Below, piece after piece: positions 18,076 through 27,034 of a stretch of DNA of 64,000 nucleotides. The position numbers and the translations under genes are program-made. The notes beneath the pieces were generated by a model. The model had not been told where the DNA came from, did no database searches, and saw nothing but the letters and a program-made list of their open reading frames with translations. The DNA comes from Agrobacterium tumefaciens (GTDB taxonomy: Bacteria; Pseudomonadota; Alphaproteobacteria; Rhizobiales; Rhizobiaceae): NCBI RefSeq assembly GCF_009649785.1, contig NZ_WJOK01000003.1, positions 1 to 64,000 of the forward strand, given 5' to 3'. Each line of letters begins with the position of its first letter. The stretch's first letter is position 1.

Positions 18076-19191
18076 ATGGAAAAGCTACGTATAGGAATCG
18101 TCGGCGGTTCTCTTGCCGGCCTCTTCGCTGGCATCATGTTACAACAGGCTGGCCACGATGTTCGCATCTACGAGCGATCGAAGAGCGGTCTTGCAGGTCG
18201 GGGAGCTGGCCTCGTCGGTCAGAGGGACCTGCTGCACATTCTCCGGCTGATTGGCTGCGAGCATGTCGCCCGTATCGGCGTGGTGGCTAAGGAACGCATC
18301 TATCTCGATCAGGACGGCCGTATCGCCCAGACCATTAAGGCGCCCCAGACCCAGATCTCCTGGGACTATCTGTTCGAAACTGTCGCTTCCCGCATCGCTT
18401 CAGGAAGCTATGTGTTGGGTCGGGATGTCGTCAAAGTGCTGGATGGCGAGAGTGGCGCGGAGCTGATTTTTGGTGACGGCACGCGGGTGAATGCCGATCT
18501 GGTTATCGGTGCCGATGGCCTTGGTTCGGTGGTGCGCGCAGCGGTCAATCCCGGAGACACGCAAAACCGCTATTCCGGCTATGTCGCATGGCGTGGATTG
18601 ATCCTGGAAACGAGGCTTCCAACGGCAGCAAATCTGCTTCTCGACCGGTTTGCCTTTCATGTCAGGCCTGGCGTACATGCGCTCGGTTATCTTGTCCCGG
18701 GCTCGAAGGGCGAAATGGACATCGGCAATCGCCGATATAACTGGGTCTGGTATCGCAAAGTGCCAGCAAGCGAACTTGCCCACACGTTCACCGATCTGGA
18801 TGGGCGAACGCATGCATTTTCGCTGCCGCGTGGTGGCTTGTCGAGCGACCGTCTGGAGGCGTTGCGCGTCGATGCGCTGCAGATGCTTCCGCCGCAATTC
18901 GCCCAGGCGGTCGAGGCGGAGCCAAGCCCCTCTATCCAGGGCATTTTCGACTACGAGTCGCCCCGCATGACGGGCCGTTCGGTCGTCCTCATCGGCGACG
19001 CCGCCTTTGTCGCGCGTCCGCACACCGCGATGGGCGTGTCGAAGGCAGCGGGCGATGTCATGGCGTTGAGCAACAGCCTGGAGTCCGAGGTTGACCTTCC
19101 CAGTGCCTTGCAGCGGTTCGAGGACGATCGCATCGCGGTTGGCCGAGAAATCGTTGCTTATGGCAGGCAACTCGGTGCGTCGGCTATCTGA
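18076..19191 (+). CDS. FAD-dependent aromatic monooxygenase
   Basis: 371 residues from ATG 18076 with GAGGGCGG upstream. FAD motifs of p-hydroxybenzoate-hydroxylase-type flavoproteins: GGSLAGLFAGIMLQQAGHDVRIYER (residues 8-32), the second FAD site GADGLGSVVR, and LIGDAAFVARPHTAMGVSKAAGD. The GRGAGLVGQ stretch after the first domain resembles 2,6-dihydroxypyridine hydroxylases from nicotine and nicotinate breakdown. Likely hydroxylates an N-heterocycle or phenol using NAD(P)H and O2; substrate is inference. Paired with the MFS gene; no other catabolic genes lie next to it. Confidence 0.85.
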   Translation: MEKLRIGIVGGSLAGLFAGIMLQQAGHDVRIYERSKSGLAGRGAGLVGQRDLLHILRLIGCEHVARIGVVAKERIYLDQDGRIAQTIKAPQTQISWDYLFETVASRIASGSYVLGRDVVKVLDGESGAELIFGDGTRVNADLVIGADGLGSVVRAAVNPGDTQNRYSGYVAWRGLILETRLPTAANLLLDRFAFHVRPGVHALGYLVPGSKGEMDIGNRRYNWVWYRKVPASELAHTFTDLDGRTHAFSLPRGGLSSDRLEALRVDALQMLPPQFAQAVEAEPSPSIQGIFDYESPRMTGRSVVLIGDAAFVARPHTAMGVSKAAGDVMALSNSLESEVDLPSALQRFEDDRIAVGREIVAYGRQLGASAI

Positions 19192-19235
19192 GTATCGACC
19201 GGCTGTCTGTCACGGTACTCAAGAACGATATTTTT

Positions 19236-19264
19236 AACCCGCTGGCTTCTGCCAGCGGGTTTTT
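19236..19264. terminator. Strong terminator after FAD monooxygenase
   Basis: AACCCGCTGGC (19236-19246), TTCT loop, GCCAGCGGGTT (19251-19261) and further T residues. It ends the rightward operon and, reading leftward, also the gene ending at 19288 (A/T runs on both sides). Confidence 0.88.
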
Positions 19265-19287
19265 AATTTTGAGAAAGGTCGGATGCT

Positions 19288-20961
19288 TCAGTTTGGGGGC
19301 TTCATTAGGCTTAGTGCGGCGTGGATTTGCGAGACGACGGCGGCACCTTCCCCAACTGCTGCCGCGACCCGCTTGGTCGATCCGGCACGGACATCCCCGA
19401 TGGCAAAGACATTTGGCAGGCTGGTTTCGAGAGGCAATGGCTTGCGGGAAAAACGACAATGCTCATCGAAGGATTGCCCAGTGACGATGAAGCCCTTGTC
19501 GTCGGTTTGCACCCGGCTGCTGATCCAGCCAGCGTTCGGATCCGCGCCGATAAAAAGGAAGAGATGATGAAGCGGTAAGGTGTTCACGCTTCCATCCAGG
19601 CGGTTGCGCAGTCTTGCGGAGGAAATGCCAGTGGCGTTATCGCCATTGATCGCGTCCACTTCGCAATGCATGTGCAGTTGGACGTTCGGCAGGGCCTTGA
19701 TACGGTCGATCAGATATTGCGACATCGTATCTTCGAGTGCGCGCCGCACGACCAGATGAAGTGTCTTGACCTGAGGCGCCAGAAAGACGATGGCCTGGCC
19801 TGCCGAATTGCCGCCGCCAACCAGGACGATCTCTTCGCCGGCGCAAAGTTTTGCCTCGATCGGCGAGGCCCAATAGGAAACGCCGTTGCCCTCGAAACCG
19901 TCAATGTTGGTGATGTCCGGTCGCCTGTAGCGAGCGCCGGATGCGATGACGACACTGCGGGCCGTCACCGATTTTCCACCGTCGAGTTCGAGCGCCAGCA
20001 CACCGGCGTCATCTTTCGGAGGGATCAGATTTTTGACAGCGACGGGAAGAACCATTTCCGCCCCGAACTTGAGGGCCTGATTGTAGGCACGTCCCGCCAG
20101 CGCCTGTCCGGATATGCCCGTCGGGAAGCCGAGATAGTTTTCGATCCGAGACGAAGCGCCGGCCTGCCCCCCAATCGAGTGTTCGTCGATGACAAGGACG
20201 TCGAGCCCTTCCGAAGCGGCATAGACGGCGGTGGCAAGGCCCGCCGGTCCAGCGCCGACAACAGCGACGTCATAGAGCTTTCCGGGCTTGAGGTCCGGCG
20301 TCATGCCGAGACATGCTGCGGCCTCCGCATCGGTCGGTTTCTTGAGCACGGTGCCGTTGGGGCAGACCATTAGCGGAAGGTCGGAGGCGAGAATACCCAG
20401 ACGTTCGATCAGCGCCTTACCTTCACCCTCCATGGCAGCATCAAGCACGATGTGGGGAAAGGCATTGCGGGCTAGAAATCCTTGCAGGCGCGAGAGCGCG
20501 GCATTGCCAGCGGTTCCAATCAGAACAGAACCTGCGCCTGCATCGATCAGACCGACGCGGCGCAGGATGAAGGCGCGCATGATGATTTCGCCGACATCGG
20601 CCGATCCGATCACCAAGGCCCGCAAATGGGCGGCATCAAAGGGAATGGCCGTGCAGCCCTCGGACCCGGCGCGGGCCCCGGCAAGTGTCGGTCGACCCGA
20701 CAGCTGGTTGACTTCGCCAGACAACTGGCCTGCTCCATGCGTCGTGATCGGCGCCTCGCCGGAAAGACCTTCGTGGCGAAACACGTCCATCGATCCCTTC
20801 AGCACCAGCCAGGCGGGCGCTGCGTGGTCTCCTACCTTGTAGACGAAGTCACCACGGGCGAAATCTTTTGGCTCGCCGCTGGCAAAACGCTTGGCCGTCT
20901 CGACCTGATGGGGGTTGAGCACCGGAAACATCTGGTCCAGGCGCGCGCTGAGATCTGCCAT
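19288..20961 (-). CDS. Cyclic-nucleotide-domain thioredoxin-reductase-like flavoprotein
   Basis: 557 residues. N-terminal cNMP-binding/Crp-like beta-roll (about 10-130, FARGDFVYKVGD, AWLVLKGSMDVF), a glutaredoxin-like linker (130-220), then a TrxB-type FAD/NAD(P)H fold: VAVVGAGPAGLATAVYAASEG, IENYLGFPTGISGQ, LVGGGNSAGQA and VFAIGDVRAGSTKRVAAAVGEGA. The redox CxxC of thioredoxin reductases is missing; the corresponding stretch reads SYWASPIEAKLCAGE with one Cys. So it cannot reduce thioredoxin by the normal route. Next to a UBP zinc-finger gene, a pairing often seen for this family. Probably a sensor-like or alternative NAD(P)H oxidoreductase in redox or nitrosative stress (inference). Confidence 0.88.
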   Translation of the reverse strand: MADLSARLDQMFPVLNPHQVETAKRFASGEPKDFARGDFVYKVGDHAAPAWLVLKGSMDVFRHEGLSGEAPITTHGAGQLSGEVNQLSGRPTLAGARAGSEGCTAIPFDAAHLRALVIGSADVGEIIMRAFILRRVGLIDAGAGSVLIGTAGNAALSRLQGFLARNAFPHIVLDAAMEGEGKALIERLGILASDLPLMVCPNGTVLKKPTDAEAAACLGMTPDLKPGKLYDVAVVGAGPAGLATAVYAASEGLDVLVIDEHSIGGQAGASSRIENYLGFPTGISGQALAGRAYNQALKFGAEMVLPVAVKNLIPPKDDAGVLALELDGGKSVTARSVVIASGARYRRPDITNIDGFEGNGVSYWASPIEAKLCAGEEIVLVGGGNSAGQAIVFLAPQVKTLHLVVRRALEDTMSQYLIDRIKALPNVQLHMHCEVDAINGDNATGISSARLRNRLDGSVNTLPLHHLFLFIGADPNAGWISSRVQTDDKGFIVTGQSFDEHCRFSRKPLPLETSLPNVFAIGDVRAGSTKRVAAAVGEGAAVVSQIHAALSLMKPPN

Positions 20962-21018
20962 CTGTTACCTCCAGCTGGAAATGTCGTCCGCAGGTCACCG
21001 CCGATTTTTCGGCGAAGT

Positions 21019-21324
21019 TCAGTAATATCGCGGTATCGGCCCGCGTTGCGGTGTCTGATCAGGCAGGTTCACCATGGTTTCGTCCACATAACACCAGCCC
21101 CAGCCCTCCGGCGGGTCATAGCCCTCGATGATGGGGTGGCGGGTGGTGTGGAAATGCGCGGTCGCGTGGCGGCCGGGGGACTGATCGCAGCAGCCGACAT
21201 GACCACATTCGCGGCAGAGCCTCAAATGAAGCCATATCTGGCCAGTTTCGAGACATTCCTCGCAGCCAAGCGACATGGGCTTGACCGATCGGATCGTCGG
21301 CAGGTGCGAGCATTGATCAGACAT
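21019..21324 (-). CDS. UBP-type zinc finger protein
   Basis: 101 residues dominated by a ubiquitin-protease-type zinc finger: CEECLETGQIWLHLRLCREC, GHVGCCDQSPGRHATAHFHTTRHP. The Cys/His ligands are complete. Bacterial single-domain UBP zinc-finger proteins have no known ubiquitin partner; they are commonly encoded beside the cNMP-domain flavoprotein as here (57 bases separate the two), which suggests a functional pair. Cytoplasmic. Confidence 0.88.
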   Translation of the reverse strand: MSDQCSHLPTIRSVKPMSLGCEECLETGQIWLHLRLCRECGHVGCCDQSPGRHATAHFHTTRHPIIEGYDPPEGWGWCYVDETMVNLPDQTPQRGPIPRYY

Positions 21325-21352
21325 GGTTCCACTCCTGAACGTGTTGGAAATT

Positions 21353-21724
21353 TCAGTGCTTCAGTGCTTCTTCAAGACACAGTATAAGCTGGTTGAAATC
21401 GACTGGCTTCCCAAGGAATGCGAATGCACCGCCATCCATTGCCGCTGCTCTCGTTCGCTCGTCGCAATAGGATGTCATGAAGATCATCGGCGGCTTTTGA
21501 TCACCACGCGAGTTTAACACGTCCTGCATCTGGATGCCGCTTAAGCCTGGCATTTTAACGTCGACCAGCATGCAGTCGATCGCGACGCGATCACCGCGGG
21601 CCAGAAAGTCTTCCGCAGACGAAAACAGCCGGCTCTCGTAACCGCAGGACAAAACGAGATCGTCAAGGGCTTCGCGGATCGACCGATCGTCGTCAACGAT
21701 GGCTATGACAGGTGTTTTGGACAA
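21353..21724 (-). CDS. Single-domain response regulator
   Basis: 123 residues: only a CheY/FixJ-like receiver. Acidic pocket IVDDDRSIREAL, phosphoacceptor Asp in CMLVDVKMPGLSG, conserved Thr/Ser in IFMTSY and Lys in FLGKPVDF. No output domain. It lies between the UBP gene and the FixJ-type regulator on the same strand, so it is probably another phosphorylation target or phosphate sink of the histidine kinase at 22450-24057. Confidence 0.9.
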   Translation of the reverse strand: MSKTPVIAIVDDDRSIREALDDLVLSCGYESRLFSSAEDFLARGDRVAIDCMLVDVKMPGLSGIQMQDVLNSRGDQKPPMIFMTSYCDERTRAAAMDGGAFAFLGKPVDFNQLILCLEEALKH

Positions 21725-21815
21725 TTTGATTGGGCCTTGCCTCTTAAAATCAACTGGCTTCTATATGCGCCATCGAGACACAACATTGCACCATACAAGG
21801 GTCTAGGTTTTGGCC

Positions 21816-22457
21816 TCAAAGGCCTAGCAGTTCCGCCTTGCGCACCAGTTCGGCTACGGAGCGCGCCTCCATTTTGCGCATGACATTGCCGCGATGCAGC
21901 TTGACCGTGATCTCGCTGATCCCGAGGTTGAACGCAATCTGCTTGTTCATCAGGCCTTGCACGACAGCCGTCATGACCTCATGCTCGCGGCGGGTCAATG
22001 TCTTGGCCAGTTCCACGACGGCGCCATTTGCAGCAGATTGCTGGCGCATTTCCCGATCTTTCTGAAAAGCGACCGAGACGGCGTCGAGGATGTCCTGGTC
22101 CCGAAAAGGTTTGGTCAGGAAGTCGATGGCGCCTGCTTTCATGGCACGGACTGTCATTGGTATATCACCGTGACCCGTCATGAAGATGATCGGCATTCGG
22201 TTGCCGAGTTTTTCCAGGTGGAGCTGAAAATCAAGGCCGTTCGCACCGGGCAGGCGAACGTCGAGAAGAATGCAGCCAGGTCGGTCCAGATCGGCATTTT
22301 CGAGCAGGTCCTGGGCGCTTTCAAAGGATTTTGCTTCTGTTCGAATTGACAGGAACAGATCGACCAAAGCCTCGCGTATCGCAGTATCGTCATCGACGAC
22401 GTAGACAACCGGCGTATCGCCGTTCGGCGGTTTGCCGGACTTTCTCGCATCATTCAT
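21816..22457 (-). CDS. FixJ-type response regulator
   Basis: 213 residues. Receiver domain (1-130; YVVDDDTAIREAL, Asp in CILLDVRLPGANG, TGHGDIPMTVRAMKAGAIDFLTKPF) and a LuxR-type HTH (about 150-213; LTRREHEVMTAVVQGLMNKQIA, ISEITVKLHRGNVMRKM). This is the FixJ/TodT/NodW layout: phosphorylation activates transcription. The start codon overlaps the end of the upstream kinase gene by eight bases, so kinase and regulator are translationally coupled. Confidence 0.92.
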   Translation of the reverse strand: MNDARKSGKPPNGDTPVVYVVDDDTAIREALVDLFLSIRTEAKSFESAQDLLENADLDRPGCILLDVRLPGANGLDFQLHLEKLGNRMPIIFMTGHGDIPMTVRAMKAGAIDFLTKPFRDQDILDAVSVAFQKDREMRQQSAANGAVVELAKTLTRREHEVMTAVVQGLMNKQIAFNLGISEITVKLHRGNVMRKMEARSVAELVRKAELLGL

Positions 22458-24057
22458 GGGTTGCCTCCATCGGGACGATCATTTCGAACAATGCGCCACC
22501 ATTGATGTGATTGCTGGCAGACAGCGTGCCGCCGCGGGCTTCGAGCATGCTGCGGCAGATGGCAAGGCCCATGCCAAGCCCGGTTGGTTTGGTCGTGCAG
22601 AATGGTTTGAACAGGTTTTTGAGAACGTCCGGACTGAGCCCGGGACCTGTGTCGAGAACCTTGATGATCACGCTTTGACCATCCCCAGGCTCGATCGTTA
22701 CCGATATCCGCCGCATCGCTTCCGGGGTTTCGGCCATGGCGTGAAGGGAATTGGTGATCAGGTTGATCAAGACTTGCTGCAGCTCTATCCGCACAGCGTT
22801 GACGGTGGGCACATCGCTTGCTTCAGCTATTTCAACAATGACCCCATTTCTGACCAGCTCGCTCTCCATCAGCGCGCGTGTCTCCGTGACGAGATCGGCC
22901 AGCGAAACCGACTCGATATCGGGCGGGCGGTTACCAAGCATTGATCTTGCGCTCTGAATGATGTCGCTGGCACGCTGGCTGTCACGAGCGATGCGCTCAG
23001 CTGAGCGGGAAACGGCTGCCAGATCCGGCGGGTCGCGATCCAGCCAGCGCTGCAGGGTCTGGGCGTTGACCACCAAGGCGCCGAGCGGCTGATTGAGTTC
23101 GTGCGCGAGCGAGGCAGATAACGCACCGACGGTTGCCGCGCGCGACGCCAATGCCAATTCCGCCTGGGCCTCGAACAGTGCTTTCTGGGCGAGTTCCCGT
23201 TCCGTAATGTCGAACATACCGACAATGACACGGTTGAAATTGGCAGGATCTTCAGGAAAGCCAACGGTCAGCAGCACAAATTTGCTGGTGCCATCGCTGG
23301 TGATGATGCTGCCCTTGCCTTCGAAATGCGTCTCGTTGTTGAAAATTGCCGCGATGAGATCGAGAAAGGTGGCGTCGTCCTGGGCAATATAGCGGCGCAT
23401 GGCGCCGGGATTGTTGTTGCCCACATGACCCAGCAATTCAAGTGCCGCCGCGTTGGCGGCAACGGTAGGGACGCTGACGATGCATTGCTCCAGAAAATCC
23501 GGGTTCTCCCGAGCGTGAGCACTAAGGTCTTTGACACCATCTGCTTTCAACGCCATCAGCATGGCGCGGACCTGCGAATAGTCGCGCTCCCAAAGTGCAA
23601 CGCGGCTTTGCTCGAAAATCGTCCGGTAGCGCTCTTCGCTGCTCTGCAGGGCGGCATTGAATTTCACAAGATTGAGGCGCGCGCGCTGATTGCGGATGAT
23701 CAAGGCGCAGGTGATCAACATTGCAGCAACCGCGACCGCCAGGCGTAGGGTTGCGGCGAGGTCGGTTTGCAGCCCATGAGCTGCAAGATACGAGACTGCC
23801 GCCAGACTGATACAGATACCGGTCACCAGCATCGTTCCTTTTTCTGTCAGGGTTTCTGCCGACAGAAGCAAGGTGATGACATAGAGCGTGGCAAGCGCGC
23901 TGTGAATGTCGGTATAGGTATCGAGATAGAAGATCAGCGCTGCGAGCAAAAATGCGCAGACGAGCACGCAAAGTTCAAAGCGCGCCGGCAGCCGTCTTTC
24001 CGGGTTTACCAGGACCAGCGAATGCAAGGAGATTTCCCACGTTGAGATCGACCGCAT
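22450..24057 (-). CDS. Membrane-bound sensor histidine kinase (FixL/TodS-like)
   Basis: 535 residues from ATG 24057; a TTG at 24087 would add ten. Order: hydrophobic N-terminal segments (about 25-145, four to five helices, no large periplasmic loop), a PAS-like domain (about 160-290, ITERELAQ junction), HisKA with the phospho-His in LAHELNQPLGALVVNAQ (about residue 319), then ATPase with N box NLITNSLHAM, G1 DTGPGL and G2 GLGMGLAICRSML. No haem-type PAS can be asserted. Partner of the overlapping FixJ-type regulator. Likely output includes the downstream flavoprotein/UBP genes on the same strand (inference). Confidence 0.9.
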   Translation of the reverse strand: MRSISTWEISLHSLVLVNPERRLPARFELCVLVCAFLLAALIFYLDTYTDIHSALATLYVITLLLSAETLTEKGTMLVTGICISLAAVSYLAAHGLQTDLAATLRLAVAVAAMLITCALIIRNQRARLNLVKFNAALQSSEERYRTIFEQSRVALWERDYSQVRAMLMALKADGVKDLSAHARENPDFLEQCIVSVPTVAANAAALELLGHVGNNNPGAMRRYIAQDDATFLDLIAAIFNNETHFEGKGSIITSDGTSKFVLLTVGFPEDPANFNRVIVGMFDITERELAQKALFEAQAELALASRAATVGALSASLAHELNQPLGALVVNAQTLQRWLDRDPPDLAAVSRSAERIARDSQRASDIIQSARSMLGNRPPDIESVSLADLVTETRALMESELVRNGVIVEIAEASDVPTVNAVRIELQQVLINLITNSLHAMAETPEAMRRISVTIEPGDGQSVIIKVLDTGPGLSPDVLKNLFKPFCTTKPTGLGMGLAICRSMLEARGGTLSASNHINGGALFEMIVPMEATHE

Positions 24058-24143
24058 TATCAAGCCATCCCTGCTGCCAAAACGCAAATGGCAATTCCAA
24101 TATTCCTATGCAAACTCAATCTCATAACCGCGCAAAAAAGAAA

Positions 24144-24167
24144 GGCCATTCCAGGACTGGGATGGCC
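24144..24167 (-). terminator. Hairpin plus T-run upstream of the kinase gene
   Basis: GGCCATTCCAG / CTGGGATGGCC with one wobble; read leftward it is followed by TTTCTTTTTT, giving a proper intrinsic terminator 87 bases before the kinase start. No gene to its right runs leftward, so it may be a leader attenuator for the kinase operon or a barrier against readthrough. The rest of 24058-24389 shows no gene. Confidence 0.5.
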
Positions 24168-24389
24168 TCAGATGGATCGCGACATCCATGTGAAAGGGCG
24201 CGCTTGAAAATTCAGGGTGCATTGGCATCCAGCATCTCTTCAGTGGAGGGCCTGAATTTGTAGCCTCGGTTCGGCAGGCGAGCCACTATACTTAGGTGTC
24301 AGTCCGACTAACCAAGCATTGGATACCGCGCGACCAGATCCTCGCCTACAACCATCTCGTCAAACAAACGATGTGGGCAGGAGCTGAAG

Positions 24390-25409
24390 ATGCAGATTTC
24401 AAAACATGTTCTTTCTCTCAAGGACCGGCCTGCAGCCTTCGAAAGCCCGGCGGGATCGATCATGCGCCTTGGTCGCGATCAACTGCCAATCCTCAAAGGC
24501 CTTTCAATACGCAGGCTGGTGCTCACGGCACACGCGATCAGGGAGCCTCACTGGCATGCGAATGCCAATGAACTAGGCTACTGTGTCCGCGGCCAGGCAC
24601 TGGTGACTGTCGTCGGCAATCATGGCAGCCGCGATGTCTTTCTTATCGGCATTGGCGAAATGTTCTTCGTTCCGTCAGGCATGGTTCACGCAATTGAAAA
24701 TACCGGTGAGACGGACGCGGAGTTCATCCTTGCCTTTTCGAACGAGGATCCGGAAGATTTCAGCCTGTCTGGCGCCTTCGACGTGATGTCCGACGCGGTG
24801 CTGCTGAGCACATTCGAGTGGCAACCGCAAAAGCCGCCGAGTTTTGGCAGGCTGAACGCGAACACAGAGATATTTGACCCGCAGGCCCAGCCAGCCATTG
24901 AAAAGCAGGCGCTTCATCCAAACAGGCTCAAATTCCGCGTCGAGGAGTCAGCGCTGCACGTATCGTCGCCGGCGGGCTCTGCAAGGACCGCGCAGGCTCC
25001 GGCTTGGTCTGTTCTCGATGGTCTTTCGATGTTTTCTGTCCGCATCAGCGAGATTGGCCTGCGCGAACCGCACTGGCACCCCGAGACCGCCGAAATGGGC
25101 TATGTGCTCGAAGGGACCGGTCAGATGACAGTCCTTGATCCCGATGGAAGCGCTGACACTTATTCGATCCATCCGGGTGACGCCTATTTCGTGCCGCCGG
25201 CTTACCCGCATCACATCGAAAACACCGGCAGTGGCACACTGCATATCCTGATTTTCTTCAGTCGCAGCGCGCCACAAGATATCGGTTACCGAGCAGCGGC
25301 GGCCGGTTATTCACGCAGTGTGATCGCTAGCCAGTTGGGCCTTTCCGAGCAAGCCCTCCTGCCTCTTCCTGTCGATATCGACGATCCGCTGATCGTTGCA
25401 CGGCTCTGA
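24390..25409 (+). CDS. Bicupin, oxalate-decarboxylase-like
   Basis: 339 residues with two cupin barrels. Metal motifs: first REPHWHANANELGYCVRG with PSGMVHAIENTG, second REPHWHPETAEMGYVLEG with PPAYPHHIENTG. In each, His-x-His, Glu and the distal His that bind Mn or Fe are present. This is the bicupin layout of oxalate decarboxylase/oxidase-type enzymes, but the length and surrounding sequence do not prove oxalate as substrate. No signal peptide, so cytoplasmic. Followed by Dps and a Tat-exported hydrolase on the same strand, a stress-flavoured group. Confidence 0.85.
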   Translation: MQISKHVLSLKDRPAAFESPAGSIMRLGRDQLPILKGLSIRRLVLTAHAIREPHWHANANELGYCVRGQALVTVVGNHGSRDVFLIGIGEMFFVPSGMVHAIENTGETDAEFILAFSNEDPEDFSLSGAFDVMSDAVLLSTFEWQPQKPPSFGRLNANTEIFDPQAQPAIEKQALHPNRLKFRVEESALHVSSPAGSARTAQAPAWSVLDGLSMFSVRISEIGLREPHWHPETAEMGYVLEGTGQMTVLDPDGSADTYSIHPGDAYFVPPAYPHHIENTGSGTLHILIFFSRSAPQDIGYRAAAAGYSRSVIASQLGLSEQALLPLPVDIDDPLIVARL

Positions 25410-25448
25410 ATCCCTGAATCCTGAAACCCAAACCCAATGGAGATTACC

Positions 25449-25967
25449 ATGAACCGCACCCTCGCTGAAAAACATCGCAAGTCGCCTCTTGCAACACCGA
25501 CTGCCCTTGGCACGAACGCAACCGCCGATATTTCCGGCGCGTTGACGGCGCTGCTGGCCGATGTCTTCGCGCTTTATCTCAAGACGAAGAATTTTCACTG
25601 GCATATGAGCGGTCCGCATTTCCGTGATTACCACCTGATGCTGGACGAGCAGGGCGAGCAGATCTTCGCCATGACGGACGACATTGCCGAGCGAGCCCGC
25701 AAGATCGGCGGCACCACACTTCGTTCGATCAGCCATATTTCCAGGTTGCAGCGGCTTCTCGACAACGACGCCGATTTCGTGACCCCGGCGGATATGCTGG
25801 CCGAGCTTCGCGACGATAACCTCACACTCGTCTCGCTGATGAAGGCGACACACAATCTTTGTGAAGACCATGGCGACATCGCAACCGCCAGCCTGATCGA
25901 AAACTGGGTGGATGAGGCAGAGCGCCGTGCCTGGTTCCTGTTCGAAAGCACCCGCGGCGCCGAATGA
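25449..25967 (+). CDS. dps: Dps family DNA-protection ferritin
   Basis: 172 residues from ATG 25449, with GGAG eight bases upstream; the in-frame ATG at 25437 overlaps that binding site. Dps ferroxidase residues are visible: TKNFHWHMSGPHFRDYHLMLDEQGEQI, giving the His, Asp and Glu ligands at the dimer interface. Dps forms 12-subunit cages that oxidise and store iron with peroxide and can coat DNA, cytoplasmic. Short Lys/Arg-containing N-terminal tail (NRTLAEKHRKSP) may bind DNA. Placed 39 bases after the bicupin and 24 bases before the hydrolase. Confidence 0.93.
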   Translation: MNRTLAEKHRKSPLATPTALGTNATADISGALTALLADVFALYLKTKNFHWHMSGPHFRDYHLMLDEQGEQIFAMTDDIAERARKIGGTTLRSISHISRLQRLLDNDADFVTPADMLAELRDDNLTLVSLMKATHNLCEDHGDIATASLIENWVDEAERRAWFLFESTRGAE

Positions 25968-25991
25968 GCGCGCGAAATTTCGGAGAGGCCC

Positions 25992-26963
25992 ATGATCAAC
26001 GAACTTTCACTGTCCCGTCGGCAGGTCCTGTTGGCCGGCACCACGGTTTCTCTGGCCTTGGCCATGCCGGCGATGGCTTCCGAAAAGAAAATTTCCCGTA
26101 ACCCAGAAGGAATTGCATCGATGACCACGAATTTTGTCACCACCAAAGACGGCGTAGAGATATTCTTCAAGGACTGGGGTCCGAAGGATGCACAGCCGAT
26201 CGTCTTCCACCATGGCTGGCCGCTGTCGTCAGACGACTGGGATGCCCAGATGCTGTTCTTCCTCAGCAAGGGCTATCGTGTTGTGGCCCACGACCGCCGC
26301 GGCCATGGACGCTCCAGCCAGGTGAGCAATGGTCACGACATGGATCATTACGCTGCCGATGCCTCCGCCGTCGCCGAATATCTTGACCTGCGCAATGCCG
26401 TTCATATCGGCCACTCCACAGGCGGCGGCGAAGTCGCTCGGTACGTCGCACGGCATGGTCAGCCACAGGGCCGCGTGGCAAAGGCTGTCCTCGTCAGCGC
26501 CGTTCCGCCGCTGATGCTGAAAACCGCAGCCAATCCTGATGGCACGCCGATGGAAGTCTTCGATGGGTTCCGTAGCGCCCTGGCAGCCAATCGCGCGCAG
26601 TTCTTCCTCGATGTTGCGTCGGGCCCATTTTATGGTTTCAACCGGCCGGATGCGAAAGTTTCGCAGGGTGTGATCGACAATTGGTGGCGCCAGGGGATGA
26701 TGGGCAGCGCCGTGGCGCACTATGAAGGTATCAAGGCGTTTTCGGAGACAGATCAGACCGAAGACTTGAAGGCGATTACCGTTCCCACGCTGGTGACCCA
26801 GGGTGATGACGACCAGGTCGTTCCCTACAAGGCCGCCGTAGAGCTTCAGGCCAAGCTGATCAAGAACAGCACAATGAAGATCTACAAGGGCTTCCCGCAC
26901 GGGATGCTGACCACGCATGCCGACGTGATCAATCCAGACCTGTTGGCCTTCATCAAGGCTTGA
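25992..26963 (+). CDS. Tat-exported alpha/beta hydrolase, non-haem chloroperoxidase type
   Basis: 323 residues. Tat-like leader [22 protein letters not shown], then an alpha/beta hydrolase: [11 protein letters not shown] oxyanion region, nucleophile Ser in [14 protein letters not shown], acid Asp in [10 protein letters not shown] and His in [10 protein letters not shown]. Belongs to the cofactor-free haloperoxidase/esterase group. Usual members start at the [11 protein letters not shown] position. Here an ATG at 26121 with AGAAGGAA upstream still stands at that place, so a shorter cytoplasmic form could also be made. A close paralogue lies at 30748-31728. Confidence 0.88.
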   Translation: MINELSLSRRQVLLAGTTVSLALAMPAMASEKKISRNPEGIASMTTNFVTTKDGVEIFFKDWGPKDAQPIVFHHGWPLSSDDWDAQMLFFLSKGYRVVAHDRRGHGRSSQVSNGHDMDHYAADASAVAEYLDLRNAVHIGHSTGGGEVARYVARHGQPQGRVAKAVLVSAVPPLMLKTAANPDGTPMEVFDGFRSALAANRAQFFLDVASGPFYGFNRPDAKVSQGVIDNWWRQGMMGSAVAHYEGIKAFSETDQTEDLKAITVPTLVTQGDDDQVVPYKAAVELQAKLIKNSTMKIYKGFPHGMLTTHADVINPDLLAFIKA

Positions 26964-26987
26964 TTGTTTCCCTATCCCAAGACGTGT

Positions 26988-27013
26988 GTGGCGGCTCCCC
27001 AAAGGGCCGCCAC
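26988..27013. terminator. Hairpin between convergent hydrolase and LysR genes
   Basis: GTGGCGGC (26988-26995) and GCCGCCAC (27006-27013), perfect 8-bp stem with a ten-base loop. No T-run, but the location between convergent genes suits a terminator. Confidence 0.45.
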
Positions 27014-27034
27014 TACAAATGCGGGGTCAGCGGG

